Source of the DNA: Porticoccaceae bacterium
GTDB lineage: Bacteria > Pseudomonadota > Gammaproteobacteria > Pseudomonadales > Porticoccaceae
Assembly (NCBI GenBank): GCA_024639885.1
Contig: JAHEGD010000004.1
Span: forward strand, 335,545-399,544
DNA: 64,000 nucleotides
Direction of reading: 5' to 3'
Made by a program: the position numbers and the translations under genes. The notes under the pieces are model-generated. The model was not told where the DNA came from and made no database searches. It saw only the letters and a program-made list of their open reading frames with translations. This document shows, piece by piece, positions 1 through 8,789 of this stretch; the stretch's first letter is position 1, and each line of letters starts with the position of its first letter.

Positions 1-385
1 TGCCAGCGCTGCGCCGCTGTTGCCAGCCGCCGGCTGCAAAGCCGCGCACCACGGCCGCGCGGCTCAGCTTGCGGCGCAGCGCCGGCACCAAGCCGGCAAA
101 ACCGATCGCGTCGGTGATAAACCCAGGGGTCAGCAACAGCGCGCCGCAGAAGGCGAGTATCAGCCCTTCGACCAGCTCGGCAGCCGGCAGCTCACCGCGG
201 GCCAGTTTCTGCTGGCCGCGCCAGAGAGTCTCAAAACCCTGTATCCGCAACAGCCGGTAGCCGACCATGGCGGTGGCCAGTATCAGCACCAGCGTCCAGC
301 TGGCGCCGATCGCCCCACCCACCTGAATCAACACCGCGATCTCGATCGCCGGTACCAAAATAAACAGCAACAAACCCAGCGGCAT
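1..385 (-). CDS. fxsA: FxsA family membrane protein (partial)
   Basis: The reading frame is open from an ATG at 385 to the window edge, about 128 codons, so the C-terminus is missing. It begins MPLGLLLFILVPAIEIAVLI and has several hydrophobic segments plus the GALLLTPGFITDAIG segment typical of FxsA-family inner-membrane proteins. In E. coli overexpressed FxsA relieves F-plasmid exclusion of phage T7; its housekeeping role is unclear. It is divergent from the alkyltransferase-like gene, with 75 bp between starts. The ORF track lists only plus-strand shadows here because this gene runs off the window. Confidence 0.8.
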   Translation of the reverse strand, partial: MPLGLLLFILVPAIEIAVLIQVGGAIGASWTLVLILATAMVGYRLLRIQGFETLWRGQQKLARGELPAAELVEGLILAFCGALLLTPGFITDAIGFAGLVPALRRKLSRAAVVRGFAAGGWQQRRSAG

Positions 386-460
386 AGCCCGCCTCCCAGA
401 CAGTGATTGAGCGGCCGCAGCAGAGTGTTAACTGCGCCCGGTTTCGCGTAATCTGCGCCC

Positions 461-793
461 ATGGTAACCGACTCCGCCGCCACCGGCACTGCCCCAGATC
501 AACCGCGCGACCAGCTCTGGCTGCTGCTCGCGGCGATTCCGCGCGGGCGCGTCACCAGCTACGGCCGTCTGGCGGCACTAGCTGGGGCCGGCAACGCAGC
601 GCGCTGGGTCGGCCGGCAACTGGCCAGCCTGCCCAGCGACAGCGCCCTGCCCTGGCATCGGGTGGTCAGCAGCAGCGGCGCGATCGCCGCGCGGCCCGGT
701 GCAGAGCGCCAGCTAGCCCGCCTAGCGGCAGAAGGGGTGGTCTGTAAAAACGGCCGGCTGCGGCTCGCCGACTACCTCTGGGAGCCGGCGTGA
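461..793 (+). CDS. Alkyltransferase-like protein (ATL, MGMT family)
   Basis: This 110-residue protein matches the C-terminal DNA-binding domain of O6-alkylguanine-DNA alkyltransferases, including PRGRVTSYGRLA and ALPWHRVVSSSG. The catalytic PCHR of true methyltransferases is PWHR here, with tryptophan in place of cysteine. That is the hallmark of ATL proteins, which bind O6-alkylguanine without removing the alkyl group and are known to pass the lesion to nucleotide excision repair. Its stop overlaps the GTG start of the AmpG-like gene, so the two are probably co-transcribed. Confidence 0.88.
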   Translation: MVTDSAATGTAPDQPRDQLWLLLAAIPRGRVTSYGRLAALAGAGNAARWVGRQLASLPSDSALPWHRVVSSSGAIAARPGAERQLARLAAEGVVCKNGRLRLADYLWEPA

Positions 794-2052
794 CCGCCGC
801 TGCGCCGCGCTGGCGCGAGCTCTGTAACCGGCGCATGGTGATCTGCCTGTTCACCGGCTTTGCGTCGGGGCTGCCGCTCTATATTTTAATCACGCTAATC
901 CCGGCCTGGCTGCGCAGCGAAGGGGTTGGGCTGGCCGAGATCGGCTTCTTTGCACTGATCGGGCTGCCCTACACCTGGAAGTTTATCTGGGCACCGCTGG
1001 TCGATCGCTTTGCGCTGCCGCTCTACCGGCTCGGGCTGCGGCGCAGCTGGATGCTGGCCACACAGCTACTGCTGCTGGCGGCGATCGGTGGGCTCGGCTG
1101 GCTCAACCCCAGCGAGCAGCTCGGCGCTATCGCCGCGCTGTCGTTCGCGGTCGCGCTGCTCAGCGCCAGCCAAGATGTGGTGCTCGACGCCTACCGCCGC
1201 GAGCTGCTGCCCGACCACGAGCTCGGCCTTGGCAACTCGCTGCACGTCAACGCCTACCGCATCGCCGGGCTGGTGCCGGGCTCGCTGTCGCTGATCCTCG
1301 CCGACCTGCTGCCGTGGTCTTGGGTATTCTTGATCACCGCCGCGTTTATGTTGGTGGCGGTGGCGCTGACGCTCGCGATCGCCGAGCCAGCCACCAGCCA
1401 ACAGCGCCCGGCCACCCTGCGCGCCGCCGTGGTCGAGCCGTTCAATGAATTCTTTGCCCGCAACGGCCGCCGCCAGGCGCTCGCCGTGCTCGCTTTTATG
1501 CTGCTCTACAAGCTCGGCGACAGTTTGGCGACCGCGCTGGCGACACCGTTCTATTTAGATATGGGGTTTACCACGACCGACATCGGTCTGGTCGCCAAAC
1601 ACGCCGCGCTGTGGCCGATGATTATCGGCGGTATTCTCGGCGGGCTGTGGATGGTCAAGATCGGCATCAACCGCGCGCTGTGGCTGTTCGGTGTGGTGCA
1701 GGTGATCTCCATACTCGGCTTTGCGCTGCTCGCCAAGCTCGGTGGCGGGCTGTGGATGCTGGCGCTGGTGATCGGCTTTGAGTACTTGGGCGTAGGGCTC
1801 GGCACCGCCGCCTTCGTGGCGTTTATCGCCCGCACCACCCACCCCGCCTACGCCGCCACCCAGATTGCGCTGTTTACCGCCATCACCGCGCTGCCGCGCA
1901 CGGTCGCCAATGCCGCTACCGGCGTGGTGGTCGAGGCAGTTGGCTGGGAGCTATTTTTCTACGGCTGCGCGCTGTTGGCGCTGCCGGGTATGCTACTGCT
2001 GATCTGGGTAGCGCCCTGGCATCAACCGGCCGCTGCTAACAGCGACCGGTAG
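790..2052 (+). CDS. ampG: AmpG-like muropeptide permease (MFS)
   Basis: This is a 420-residue polytopic membrane protein with about 12 hydrophobic segments. Its N-terminus (GFASGLPLYILITLIPAWL, then LPYTWKFIWAPLVDR) is that of AmpG permeases. AmpG imports GlcNAc-1,6-anhydroMurNAc peptides from the periplasm for cell-wall recycling. The GTG start overlaps the previous stop. The gene converges with ampD, whose product cleaves the peptides AmpG brings in, and the two 3' ends overlap by 31 bp. E. coli AmpG is longer (about 490 residues), so this is a short version without the C-terminal extension. Confidence 0.88.
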   Translation: MTAAAPRWRELCNRRMVICLFTGFASGLPLYILITLIPAWLRSEGVGLAEIGFFALIGLPYTWKFIWAPLVDRFALPLYRLGLRRSWMLATQLLLLAAIGGLGWLNPSEQLGAIAALSFAVALLSASQDVVLDAYRRELLPDHELGLGNSLHVNAYRIAGLVPGSLSLILADLLPWSWVFLITAAFMLVAVALTLAIAEPATSQQRPATLRAAVVEPFNEFFARNGRRQALAVLAFMLLYKLGDSLATALATPFYLDMGFTTTDIGLVAKHAALWPMIIGGILGGLWMVKIGINRALWLFGVVQVISILGFALLAKLGGGLWMLALVIGFEYLGVGLGTAAFVAFIARTTHPAYAATQIALFTAITALPRTVANAATGVVVEAVGWELFFYGCALLALPGMLLLIWVAPWHQPAAANSDR

Positions 2053-2588
2053 CGCGGCCACTCAAAGGCGTCGCCGGGGTCGCTCTTGCGGCCGGGGGCG
2101 ATATCGCTGTGGCCGACCACTCGCTCGCGGTTAAGCGCCGGATAGCGCGCCATCAATACCGCGCTCAAGGCGGCCAGCGCGCGGTACTGGGCGTCGCTGT
2201 AGGCGACGTCGTCGCAGCCCTCAAGCTCTACCCCTATCGAGAAGTCGTTGCAGTTGTCGCGGCCGGCAAACTGCGATTGGCCGGCGTGCCAGGCGCGCTG
2301 CTCGGTGGCGACAAACTGAGTGATGGCGCCGCAGCGGGCGATCAAGAAGTGCGCCGACACCTGCAGCGCAGCGATTTCGGCGAAGTAGGGGTCGGCATCA
2401 ACGTCGAGCGTATTGCAAAAAAACGCCTCAATGTGGCCGCCACCAAACTGGCCCGGCGGCAGGCTGATGTTGTGCACCACCAGCAGCGACACCTCACTGC
2501 CGGCCGGACGCTGATTGGCGTTCGGCGATGGCCGCTGTACGGCACCGCGCAGCCAGCCCTCTGCCGTCAATTCAAACTCGCCCCGCAT
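2022..2588 (-). CDS. ampD: 1,6-anhydro-MurNAc-L-alanine amidase AmpD
   Basis: AmpD is the cytoplasmic zinc amidase that removes the peptide from anhydro-muropeptides during recycling. The amidase_2 fold is recognisable: the first zinc histidine lies in LLVVHNISLPPGQFGGG, and the GHSDIAPGRKSDPG segment supplies the second histidine and the aspartate. I chose the ATG at 2588 because AGAGGAG lies 5 bases upstream; the ORF track starts two codons earlier at a GTG. The product is about 188 residues, normal for AmpD. In many enterobacteria and pseudomonads its loss raises AmpC beta-lactamase through AmpR, but no ampC or ampR is seen here. Confidence 0.95.
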   Translation of the reverse strand: MRGEFELTAEGWLRGAVQRPSPNANQRPAGSEVSLLVVHNISLPPGQFGGGHIEAFFCNTLDVDADPYFAEIAALQVSAHFLIARCGAITQFVATEQRAWHAGQSQFAGRDNCNDFSIGVELEGCDDVAYSDAQYRALAALSAVLMARYPALNRERVVGHSDIAPGRKSDPGDAFEWPRYRSLLAAAG

Positions 2589-2617
2589 CGCCACTCCTCT
2601 GATCGCCGCCGCCGCCG

Positions 2618-2623
2618 TATAAT
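2618..2623 (+). promoter_or_regulatory. Putative -10 of the nadC promoter
   Basis: A perfect TATAAT lies 28 bases before the chosen nadC ATG, in the gap between the divergent ampD and nadC starts. No good -35 hexamer is seen at the right distance. It supports the downstream nadC start, because the long upstream extension of the ORF would lie outside the transcript. Confidence 0.5.
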
Positions 2624-2651
2624 GGCTGGCCCATCAATACCGAGCACGATT

Positions 2652-3575
2652 ATGCCAGAGTTAACCCCGCCAGCAGAACCGCGCCAGCGCGCCACGCTCA
2701 CCCAACAGTTTGGCCTGCACTCGACTGCTGAGCCGGCCTTCGCCGCACAGATAGCCGCCAGCGTGGCTGCCGCACTGGCCGAAGATATCGGCGATGGCGA
2801 TGTCACCGCCGCGCTGATACCGGCCGCACAGCGCGCCGAGGCGGTGGTGATCAGCCGCGAACCGGCGGTAGTCTGTGGCCGGCCGTGGGTCGATGCGGTG
2901 TTTGCCGCTGTCGATAGCCGGGTCGAGATTGAATGGCTGGTCAGTGAAGGGGAGCGCGTGGTCGCCGACCAACCACTGTTCAGATTGCGCGGCGCCAGCC
3001 GCTCGCTGCTGACCGGCGAGCGCTGCGCGCTCAACTTCTTGCAGACGCTGTCGGCTACCGCCACCACCGCCAGCGACTACGCGGCGCTGGCCGCGCCAGC
3101 CGGCATCGCCGTGCTCGACACCCGCAAGACCATCCCCGGGCTGCGCTATGCACAAAAATACGCAGTCGCTATCGGCGGCTGCTACAACCACCGCATCGGC
3201 CTGTTCGACGCCTTTTTGATAAAAGAGAACCACATCGCCGGCTGTGGCTCGATCGCCGCCGCGGTCGCCACCGCCCGCAGCCAGCAGCCGCAGCTAATGG
3301 TCGAGGTCGAGGTGGAGAACCTCGACGAGCTCGACCAAGCGATCGCCGCCGGCGCCGATCGGATTATGCTCGACAACTTCTCGGCCGAGCAGCTGCATGC
3401 AGTCGCCGAGCGCGATCTAGGCAGCTGCGAATTGGAGGTATCGGGCAACATCGAGGCGAGCGCGTTAGCGGCGCTGGGCAACAGTGCGGTGCACTTTATC
3501 TCCTCCGGCGCGCTGACCAAACACCTGCGCGCTATCGACCTATCGATGCGCCTGACGGTGATCGACAACGGCTAG
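2652..3575 (+). CDS. nadC: Nicotinate-nucleotide pyrophosphorylase (quinolinate PRTase)
   Basis: NadC makes nicotinate mononucleotide from quinolinate and PRPP in de novo NAD synthesis. The ORF track frame begins at 2109, but its first 180 codons lie antisense to ampD. The real protein starts at the ATG at 2652, giving 307 residues, close to E. coli NadC (297). Family blocks seen are ALAEDIGDGDVTAALIP, CALNFLQTLSATAT, VLDTRKTIPGLRYAQKYAV, LIKENHIAG and GADRIMLDNFS. Divergent from ampD and next to the pilin genes, as in pseudomonads. An in-frame ATG at 2622 is possible but overlaps the -10. Confidence 0.95.
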   Translation: MPELTPPAEPRQRATLTQQFGLHSTAEPAFAAQIAASVAAALAEDIGDGDVTAALIPAAQRAEAVVISREPAVVCGRPWVDAVFAAVDSRVEIEWLVSEGERVVADQPLFRLRGASRSLLTGERCALNFLQTLSATATTASDYAALAAPAGIAVLDTRKTIPGLRYAQKYAVAIGGCYNHRIGLFDAFLIKENHIAGCGSIAAAVATARSQQPQLMVEVEVENLDELDQAIAAGADRIMLDNFSAEQLHAVAERDLGSCELEVSGNIEASALAALGNSAVHFISSGALTKHLRAIDLSMRLTVIDNG

Positions 3576-3587
3576 GAAGCCGCGCAC

Positions 3588-3617
3588 AAAAAAGGCGAGC
3601 CGAAGCTCGCCTTTTTT
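3588..3617. terminator. Bidirectional rho-independent terminator
   Basis: A perfect 7-bp stem (GGCGAGC/GCTCGCC, CGAA loop) is flanked by six A's on one side and six T's on the other. It can end both nadC (plus) and the pilin gene (minus), which converge here. Confidence 0.9.
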
Positions 3618-3634
3618 ACCGTGCAACAGCCGGG

Positions 3635-4120
3635 TTATTCGGCAGCGGCGGCCCGACAGTTGGTCGGGAAGTACTTATTGAGGGCAACCGAGCTAGGCGC
3701 ACAGCTCCACTCGTAGACAGAGCCCTCGCTGGTGACGGTATCACCATCGCTATTCTTCGGGGTAAACACGACACTGCCGGCGTCCAGCACAGCGTTCGAG
3801 GTGCCCTGGACAGAGACGGTGATCACACCGCTGCTGACCGCGACACTCTTAACGTACTGCGAGGTGGCCGTGGCAGAGGCACAGCCCCAGGCGGTGTAGG
3901 TGGAGATGTTCTCGCTCTGGGCAACTTCTGAGACCTCTAGCTTACAGGGGGCGGCGGCCAGTACCACTTCAGACATCTTGGCGCGCAGCGTGTAGTCGTT
4001 GTACTGTGGTACCGCGACAGCGGCCAGAATGGCAATAATGGCTACCACGATCATCAGCTCGATCAGGGTGAAACCGGCCTGATTCGCCTTCATTTTTGTT
4101 GTGCGCTGAACAGCTTTCAT
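3635..4120 (-). CDS. pilA: Type IV major pilin (PilA-like)
   Basis: The product is a class-III-signal prepilin: a short basic leader ending in glycine, cleaved before phenylalanine in [19 protein letters not shown], with glutamate at +5 and one hydrophobic N-terminal helix. The mature part is about 145 residues. Two cysteines near the C-terminus (WSCAPSS and PTNCRA) can form the pilin disulfide loop, and another pair lies mid-domain. I keep the start at 4120 because AGGAGAGG lies just upstream. A shorter 7-residue leader (start MKANQAG) is possible but lacks a ribosome binding site. The gene sits opposite pilBCD, the usual pseudomonad arrangement. Confidence 0.92.
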   Translation of the reverse strand: MKAVQRTTKMKANQAGFTLIELMIVVAIIAILAAVAVPQYNDYTLRAKMSEVVLAAAPCKLEVSEVAQSENISTYTAWGCASATATSQYVKSVAVSSGVITVSVQGTSNAVLDAGSVVFTPKNSDGDTVTSEGSVYEWSCAPSSVALNKYFPTNCRAAAAE

Positions 4121-4190
4121 ACACCTCTCCTTAATAAAATAGATACCCGCTGGGCTGCACCGATTGCGCCGCCCCGGTCAGGACCGCTCT

Positions 4191-4217
4191 AATATACCAA
4201 AAACAGCCGTTATTATA
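4191..4217 (-). promoter_or_regulatory. Candidate pilin promoter elements
   Basis: Reading toward pilA there is an extended -10 (TGGTATATT, box at 4191-4196) and, further upstream, a TATAAT (4211-4217 region). Neither has a convincing -35. Pseudomonad pilA is driven by sigma-54, but I found no clear TGGCAC-N5-TTGC element here. Confidence 0.3.
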
Positions 4218-4279
4218 ATGTCTCGGGGAAAATATTTAACCGGCCGCGCAGCGTGCCGCGCTCTCACCCCAAAACCGAG

Positions 4280-4308
4280 TTGCCAGCCGGCCGCGCCGCT
4301 GGTGTAAA
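4280..4308 (+). promoter_or_regulatory. Putative pilBCD promoter
   Basis: TTGCCA (4280-4285) and TGTAAA (4303-4308) are separated by 17 bp, about 38 bp before the pilB ATG. It would drive pilB-pilC-pilD-coaE-yacG. Confidence 0.45.
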
Positions 4309-4346
4309 CTGTCTAACTACAACTCGGCTTGGAAGATCCCTGTGCA

Positions 4347-6077
4347 ATGAGTGCCGCCAACCCCGTGCTACACGGTTTACCCCAGCGACTGGTCGCCGAG
4401 CGCCACCTCGATGAGCGCGCCGCCGCCGACCTGTTGGCGCGCGCCGCTACCGAGCGGCGCTCGCCACTGCTGGTGCTCTATGAGAGCAACCTTGTCGATG
4501 GCGCCCAGATCGCCGGCTGCGCAGGGCGAGAGTTTGGCTTGCCGGTCTACGACTTAACCAGCCACCAGCTGGATGCCGCGCCGCGCCACTTAGTCGACGC
4601 CAAGCTGCTGCGCAAACATACCGCACTGCCGCTCTACCGGCGCGGCAACCGCTTGTTTGTCGCCATCGGCGACCCCACCAACTACCAGGCGATCGCCGAG
4701 ATACAGTTTCAGACCGGCACCACCGTCGAGCCGGTGCTGTGCCGGCTAGACCAGCTGACTGCGCTGCTCGACCAATTTCTTGACGACCCCGCCGAGCGGG
4801 CGCTGGACGACACCCTCGGCACCATCGATGAGATCCACCTCGACGAGCTCGATATCGAGATGGGCGAGCCCGACGATGAGATTGACACCAACAGCAGCGG
4901 CCAAGACGACGCCCCGGTGGTCCGCTTTGTCAATAAGATGATGCTCGACGCCATTCGGCTCGGCGCGTCGGATATCCACTTTGAGCCTTATGAGAAGCAC
5001 TACCGAATCCGCTTTCGAATCGATGGCGTGCTCCAGGAGATCTCGCGCCCGCCGGTTAACTTGGCACCGCGGCTGGCTGCCCGCCTCAAGGTGATGTCGC
5101 GTATGGATATCTCCGAGCGGCGGGTACCCCAAGACGGCCGCATCAAGCTCAAGCTGTCAAAGAGCCGCGCCATCGACTTTCGGGTCAACAGCTTGCCGCT
5201 GCAATTTGGCGAGAAGATCGTGCTGCGAATTCTCGACCCCGCCTCGGCGCAGATGGGGCTCGATGCGCTCGGTTTTGAGCCAGATCAGCGCCAGCTTTAC
5301 CAACAGGCGCTCGACCGCCCACAGGGAATGATTCTGGTCACCGGGCCAACCGGTAGCGGCAAGACGGTCAGCCTCTACACCGGGCTCAACGCGCTCAATA
5401 ACGACGAGCGCAATATCTCTACCGCCGAAGACCCGGTCGAGATCAACATCGACGGCATCAACCAGGTACAGATCAACCTCAAGGTCGGGCTGACCTTCGC
5501 TGAGGCGCTGCGCTCGTTCTTGCGCCAAGACCCGGATGTGGTGATGGTCGGTGAGATACGCGACCTAGAGACTGCCGAGATCTCTATTAAAGCTGCCCAG
5601 ACGGGCCACTTAGTGCTGTCGACTCTGCACACCAACAGTGCCACAGAGACGCTCACCCGGTTGCTGAACATGGGGGTTGCCACCTTCAATGTGGCCACCT
5701 CGGTGTCGCTGATCATCGCCCAACGGCTGGCCCGCAAACTCTGCGACAACTGCAAAACTGCGCAGCCGCCGCTGCCGGCCACGATCCTCGCCGAACAGGG
5801 GCTAGACCAACTGGAGCTGGCTGCCAGCGAGCTGACCCTGTACAGCGCGGAGGGCTGTGAACAGTGCCGCGACGGCTACCGCGGGCGCATCGGCATCTAC
5901 GAAACACTGGCGATCAGCGAGCAGTTGGCCGCAGTCATTATGAGCGGTGCCAGCTCGCTGGAGACGCTAGCCGCCGCTAAAGCCGAGGGGTTTAAAACGC
6001 TCCGCTACAACGCCCTGCGCAAGGTAGCCGCCGGCATCATCAGCCTCGAAGAGGCCAACCGCATCACCCGCCAGTAA
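4347..6077 (+). CDS. pilB: Type IV pilus extension ATPase PilB
   Basis: PilB is the cytoplasmic hexameric GAF-family ATPase that powers pilus polymerisation. This product is about 576 residues, with an N-terminal T2SSE_N domain and a C-terminal ATPase core. Seen are the Walker A GPTGSGKTVSLY, the Asp box DEIDTN to RFVNKMMLDAIRLGASDIHFEP, Walker B PDVVMVGEIRDLETAE, the His box LVLSTLHTNSA, and the tetracysteine zinc site (CDNC and CEQC). I chose the ATG at 4347; the ORF track's TTG six codons earlier is less likely. It is the first gene of pilBCD. Confidence 0.95.
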   Translation: MSAANPVLHGLPQRLVAERHLDERAAADLLARAATERRSPLLVLYESNLVDGAQIAGCAGREFGLPVYDLTSHQLDAAPRHLVDAKLLRKHTALPLYRRGNRLFVAIGDPTNYQAIAEIQFQTGTTVEPVLCRLDQLTALLDQFLDDPAERALDDTLGTIDEIHLDELDIEMGEPDDEIDTNSSGQDDAPVVRFVNKMMLDAIRLGASDIHFEPYEKHYRIRFRIDGVLQEISRPPVNLAPRLAARLKVMSRMDISERRVPQDGRIKLKLSKSRAIDFRVNSLPLQFGEKIVLRILDPASAQMGLDALGFEPDQRQLYQQALDRPQGMILVTGPTGSGKTVSLYTGLNALNNDERNISTAEDPVEINIDGINQVQINLKVGLTFAEALRSFLRQDPDVVMVGEIRDLETAEISIKAAQTGHLVLSTLHTNSATETLTRLLNMGVATFNVATSVSLIIAQRLARKLCDNCKTAQPPLPATILAEQGLDQLELAASELTLYSAEGCEQCRDGYRGRIGIYETLAISEQLAAVIMSGASSLETLAAAKAEGFKTLRYNALRKVAAGIISLEEANRITRQ

Positions 6078-6087
6078 CCGCCAGCCG

Positions 6088-7302
6088 ATGCCCGAGCCAC
6101 GCCAAAAGAGCTTCAGTTACCGCGGCCGCGATCGCCACGGCAAGCCGGTCGACGGTGAGCTGACCAGTGCCGACCGCGAGACCGCGCGCAGCCAGCTGCG
6201 CCGCCAAGGCATTTTGGCTACGGCTATCCGGCCGCTCCGTGAGCCGCTGTTTAAGGCGCGCGACAAACCGATCAAGGCCGCCGATGTCGCCATCCTAACC
6301 CGCCAGCTGGCGACCATGATGCGCGCCGGGATTCCATTGGTGCAGAGCTTTGATGTGGTCGCCGACGGGCTCGACAACCCGGCCCTGGCGCGGGTGGTGA
6401 TGCAGCTGCGCGACGATGTCTCGGCCGGCAATAGCTTCACACAAGCGCTGCAAAAACACCCCAAATTATTCGATCCGCTCTACTGTAGTTTAATCGGTGC
6501 CGGCGAGAGTGCCGGTGCACTCGAGAGTATGCTCAGCCGGGTAGCCACCTACCGCGAAAAATCTGAGCAGCTCAAGGCCAAAATCAAGAAGGCACTCGCC
6601 TACCCGACGTTTGTGGTGTTGGTCGCGGTAGTGGTCACCTCGATCCTGCTGATTAAAGTGGTGCCGGTGTTTGCCGACACCTTCGCTAGTTTCGGCGCCG
6701 AGCTGCCACCGTTCACGCAGTGGGTAATGCGGCTGTCGAGCGCACTGCAAGCGAACTGGTGGTGGCTGCTTGCGCTGGCGGTGGCCGGCGGCTGGGGGCT
6801 GCGCCAGCTGCGGCTGCGCTCGGCGGCGTTCGCCTTCGCGCTCGATCGACTGGCACTCAAACTGCCGATTGTCGGCTCGATACTGGAGCGCGCTATCGTC
6901 GCGCGGTTTGCCCGCACCCTGGCGACCACCTTCGCCGCTGGGGTACCGCTAGTCGAGGCGCTCAACTCGGTCGCCGATGCGGCCGGCAACGCACTCTACC
7001 GACAGCATATTTTGCAGATACGCGACGATGTCACCACCGGTATCGCCCTGCACCGGGCGGTGCGAGCGCGAAAACTTTTCCCCTCGCTACTTGAGCAGAT
7101 GACCGCGATCGGCGAGGAGTCCGGCGCACTCGACGATATGCTCGAGAAAACCGCAGAGCACTTTGAGCAGTCGGTCGACAACTCGGTCGACAGCCTTACT
7201 GCGCTGCTCGAGCCGATGATTATGGCGGTGCTCGGCATCGTCGTCGGCGGGCTGCTGTTTGCCATGTACCTGCCGATCTTTCAGCTCGGCGCGATTGTTT
7301 AA
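6088..7302 (+). CDS. pilC: Type IV pilus inner-membrane platform protein PilC
   Basis: PilC is the polytopic platform that couples PilB and PilT ATPases to pilin addition and removal. This 404-residue product has two T2SSF domains, each with the signature seen as LIGAGESAGALESML and MTAIGEESGALDDML, and three long hydrophobic segments (about residues 170-190, 220-240 and 375-398). It starts 10 bp after pilB. Confidence 0.95.
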   Translation: MPEPRQKSFSYRGRDRHGKPVDGELTSADRETARSQLRRQGILATAIRPLREPLFKARDKPIKAADVAILTRQLATMMRAGIPLVQSFDVVADGLDNPALARVVMQLRDDVSAGNSFTQALQKHPKLFDPLYCSLIGAGESAGALESMLSRVATYREKSEQLKAKIKKALAYPTFVVLVAVVVTSILLIKVVPVFADTFASFGAELPPFTQWVMRLSSALQANWWWLLALAVAGGWGLRQLRLRSAAFAFALDRLALKLPIVGSILERAIVARFARTLATTFAAGVPLVEALNSVADAAGNALYRQHILQIRDDVTTGIALHRAVRARKLFPSLLEQMTAIGEESGALDDMLEKTAEHFEQSVDNSVDSLTALLEPMIMAVLGIVVGGLLFAMYLPIFQLGAIV

Positions 7303-7306
7303 CGGC

Positions 7307-8161
7307 ATGGGCAGCGCAACCATCGACATGTTGATCGCCGCCGGCCTGCTCGGGGCCGTCCTCGGCAGTTTTTACAACGTGGTCATTGCTCGGCTACCGG
7401 CAATGTTGGCGCGCGACTGGCAACAGCAGGCCGAGCAGCTGTTGGAGCTGCCCGATAGCACCGCCGCCGAGCCGCGGTTCAATTTGGTGGTGCCGCGCTC
7501 GCGCTGCCCGCACTGCCAGAGTGCGGTCGCCGCGCGCGACAATATTCCGCTGCTCAGCTTCGCGCTACTACGCGGCCGCTGCCGCCACTGCCGCGGCGCT
7601 ATCAGCTGGCGCTACCCAGCGGTAGAGCTGGCCAGCGCTGCGCTGGCGGCGGCGGTGGTTTGGCAGTTTGGGCTGACTGGCAACGCGCTGTTTGCGCTGG
7701 GCTTAGTCGGCATCTCGCTGATCTTGCTGGCGATAGACGCCGAGCACCAGCTGCTGCCCGATGCGCTGACGCTAGGGCTGCTGTGGCTCGGGCTGATCGC
7801 CAACCTCGATGGCCGGTTTGCCGCCAGCGGTGATGCCATAGTCGGCGCGGTAGCCGGCTACGGCGCATTGTGGCTGCTGTTCTGGGCGGTAAAATGGCTG
7901 ACCGGGCGCGATGCGATGGGCTACGGCGATTTTAAATACCTCGCTGCCATCGGCGCCTGGTTCGGTCTTGAAGGGGTGCTGGTGGGGCTGCTGATCGCCG
8001 CCACACTGGGCAGCCTGGTCGGTATCGGCGGCCGCCTGTGCGGCGCACTGGGGCGCTACCAAGAGGTCGCTTTCGGGCCGTACTTGGCGATCGCCGCTGT
8101 GATACTGCTATTTTTCCAACCGCTGTTAAGCAGCTGGCTATGGGGGGGATTGGGTGGCTGA
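7307..8161 (+). CDS. pilD: Prepilin peptidase / N-methyltransferase PilD
   Basis: PilD is the inner-membrane aspartyl protease that cleaves prepilin leaders and methylates the new N-terminus, so it processes the pilin encoded at 3.6-4.1 kb. Seen are the two-CxxC zinc motif (RCPHCQ and RCRHCR), and the catalytic aspartates in LLAIDAEHQLLPD and MGYGDFKYL. I chose the ATG at 7307, just after the pilC stop, giving 284 residues, instead of the track start inside pilC. Its 3' end overlaps coaE by 8 bp. Confidence 0.93.
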   Translation: MGSATIDMLIAAGLLGAVLGSFYNVVIARLPAMLARDWQQQAEQLLELPDSTAAEPRFNLVVPRSRCPHCQSAVAARDNIPLLSFALLRGRCRHCRGAISWRYPAVELASAALAAAVVWQFGLTGNALFALGLVGISLILLAIDAEHQLLPDALTLGLLWLGLIANLDGRFAASGDAIVGAVAGYGALWLLFWAVKWLTGRDAMGYGDFKYLAAIGAWFGLEGVLVGLLIAATLGSLVGIGGRLCGALGRYQEVAFGPYLAIAAVILLFFQPLLSSWLWGGLGG

Positions 8162-8789
8162 CCAACCATTTGTCGTCGGGCTGACCGGCGGTATCGGCTC
8201 AGGTAAAAGCAGTGTCGCTGCGCTGCTGCGCGAGCGCGGCGTCAGCGTTGTCGACGCCGATCAAGTGGCCCGCCAAGTGGTTGAGCCAGGCCAGCCGGCG
8301 CTGGCCGCTATCGCCGAGCACTTTGGCGCCCAGCTACTGCTCGCCGACGGCGGGCTCGACCGCGCCGCGCTGCGCCAAATCATCTTCACCGATCCGGCCG
8401 CCAAACAGTGGTTGGAGCAGCTTACCCACCCGCTGATCGGCACCGAGCTGAGCCGCCAACTGGCCGCCGCACCGCCGCCCTATGCAGTATTGGAGAGCCC
8501 ACTGCTGCTAGAGACCGAGCAGCACCAGCGCTGCGACGTGATCGTGGTGGTCGATGTGACGCCTGCCCAGCAGCTGGCCCGCGCCGCCCAGCGCGACGGC
8601 AACAGCGAGGCGCAGATCCAGCGCATCATCGACGCCCAACTGCCGCGCCCAGCGCGGTTGGCGCGCGCCGACTACGTGGTCGACAACAGCGCCAGCCCAG
8701 CGGCACTGGCCGGCCAGGTCGAACAGCTGCACCAGAGCCTGTGCGCCGCCAGCGCACAAACGTATAAAGAGAGCCGAGAGAACCCATGA
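8154..8789 (+). CDS. coaE: Dephospho-CoA kinase
   Basis: CoaE phosphorylates the 3'-hydroxyl of dephospho-CoA, the last step of coenzyme A synthesis. The 211-residue product begins with the P-loop [18 protein letters not shown] and continues with [10 protein letters not shown] and the LESPLLLET lid region of the family. The GTG start overlaps the pilD stop, so translation is probably coupled. Adjacent to pilD and yacG, as in many gammaproteobacteria. Confidence 0.95.
   Translation: MADQPFVVGLTGGIGSGKSSVAALLRERGVSVVDADQVARQVVEPGQPALAAIAEHFGAQLLLADGGLDRAALRQIIFTDPAAKQWLEQLTHPLIGTELSRQLAAAPPPYAVLESPLLLETEQHQRCDVIVVVDVTPAQQLARAAQRDGNSEAQIQRIIDAQLPRPARLARADYVVDNSASPAALAGQVEQLHQSLCAASAQTYKESRENP

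Noticed and set aside
2109-2651. N-terminal 181-codon extension of the nadC frame
   Set aside because: It lies over ampD on the other strand, lacks similarity to NadC, and the TATAAT at 2618 and the family length favour the start at 2652.
4121-4346. Sigma-54 promoter of the pilin gene
   Set aside because: Expected from pseudomonads, but no TGGCAC-N5-TTGC-like element with correct spacing is present on the minus strand.
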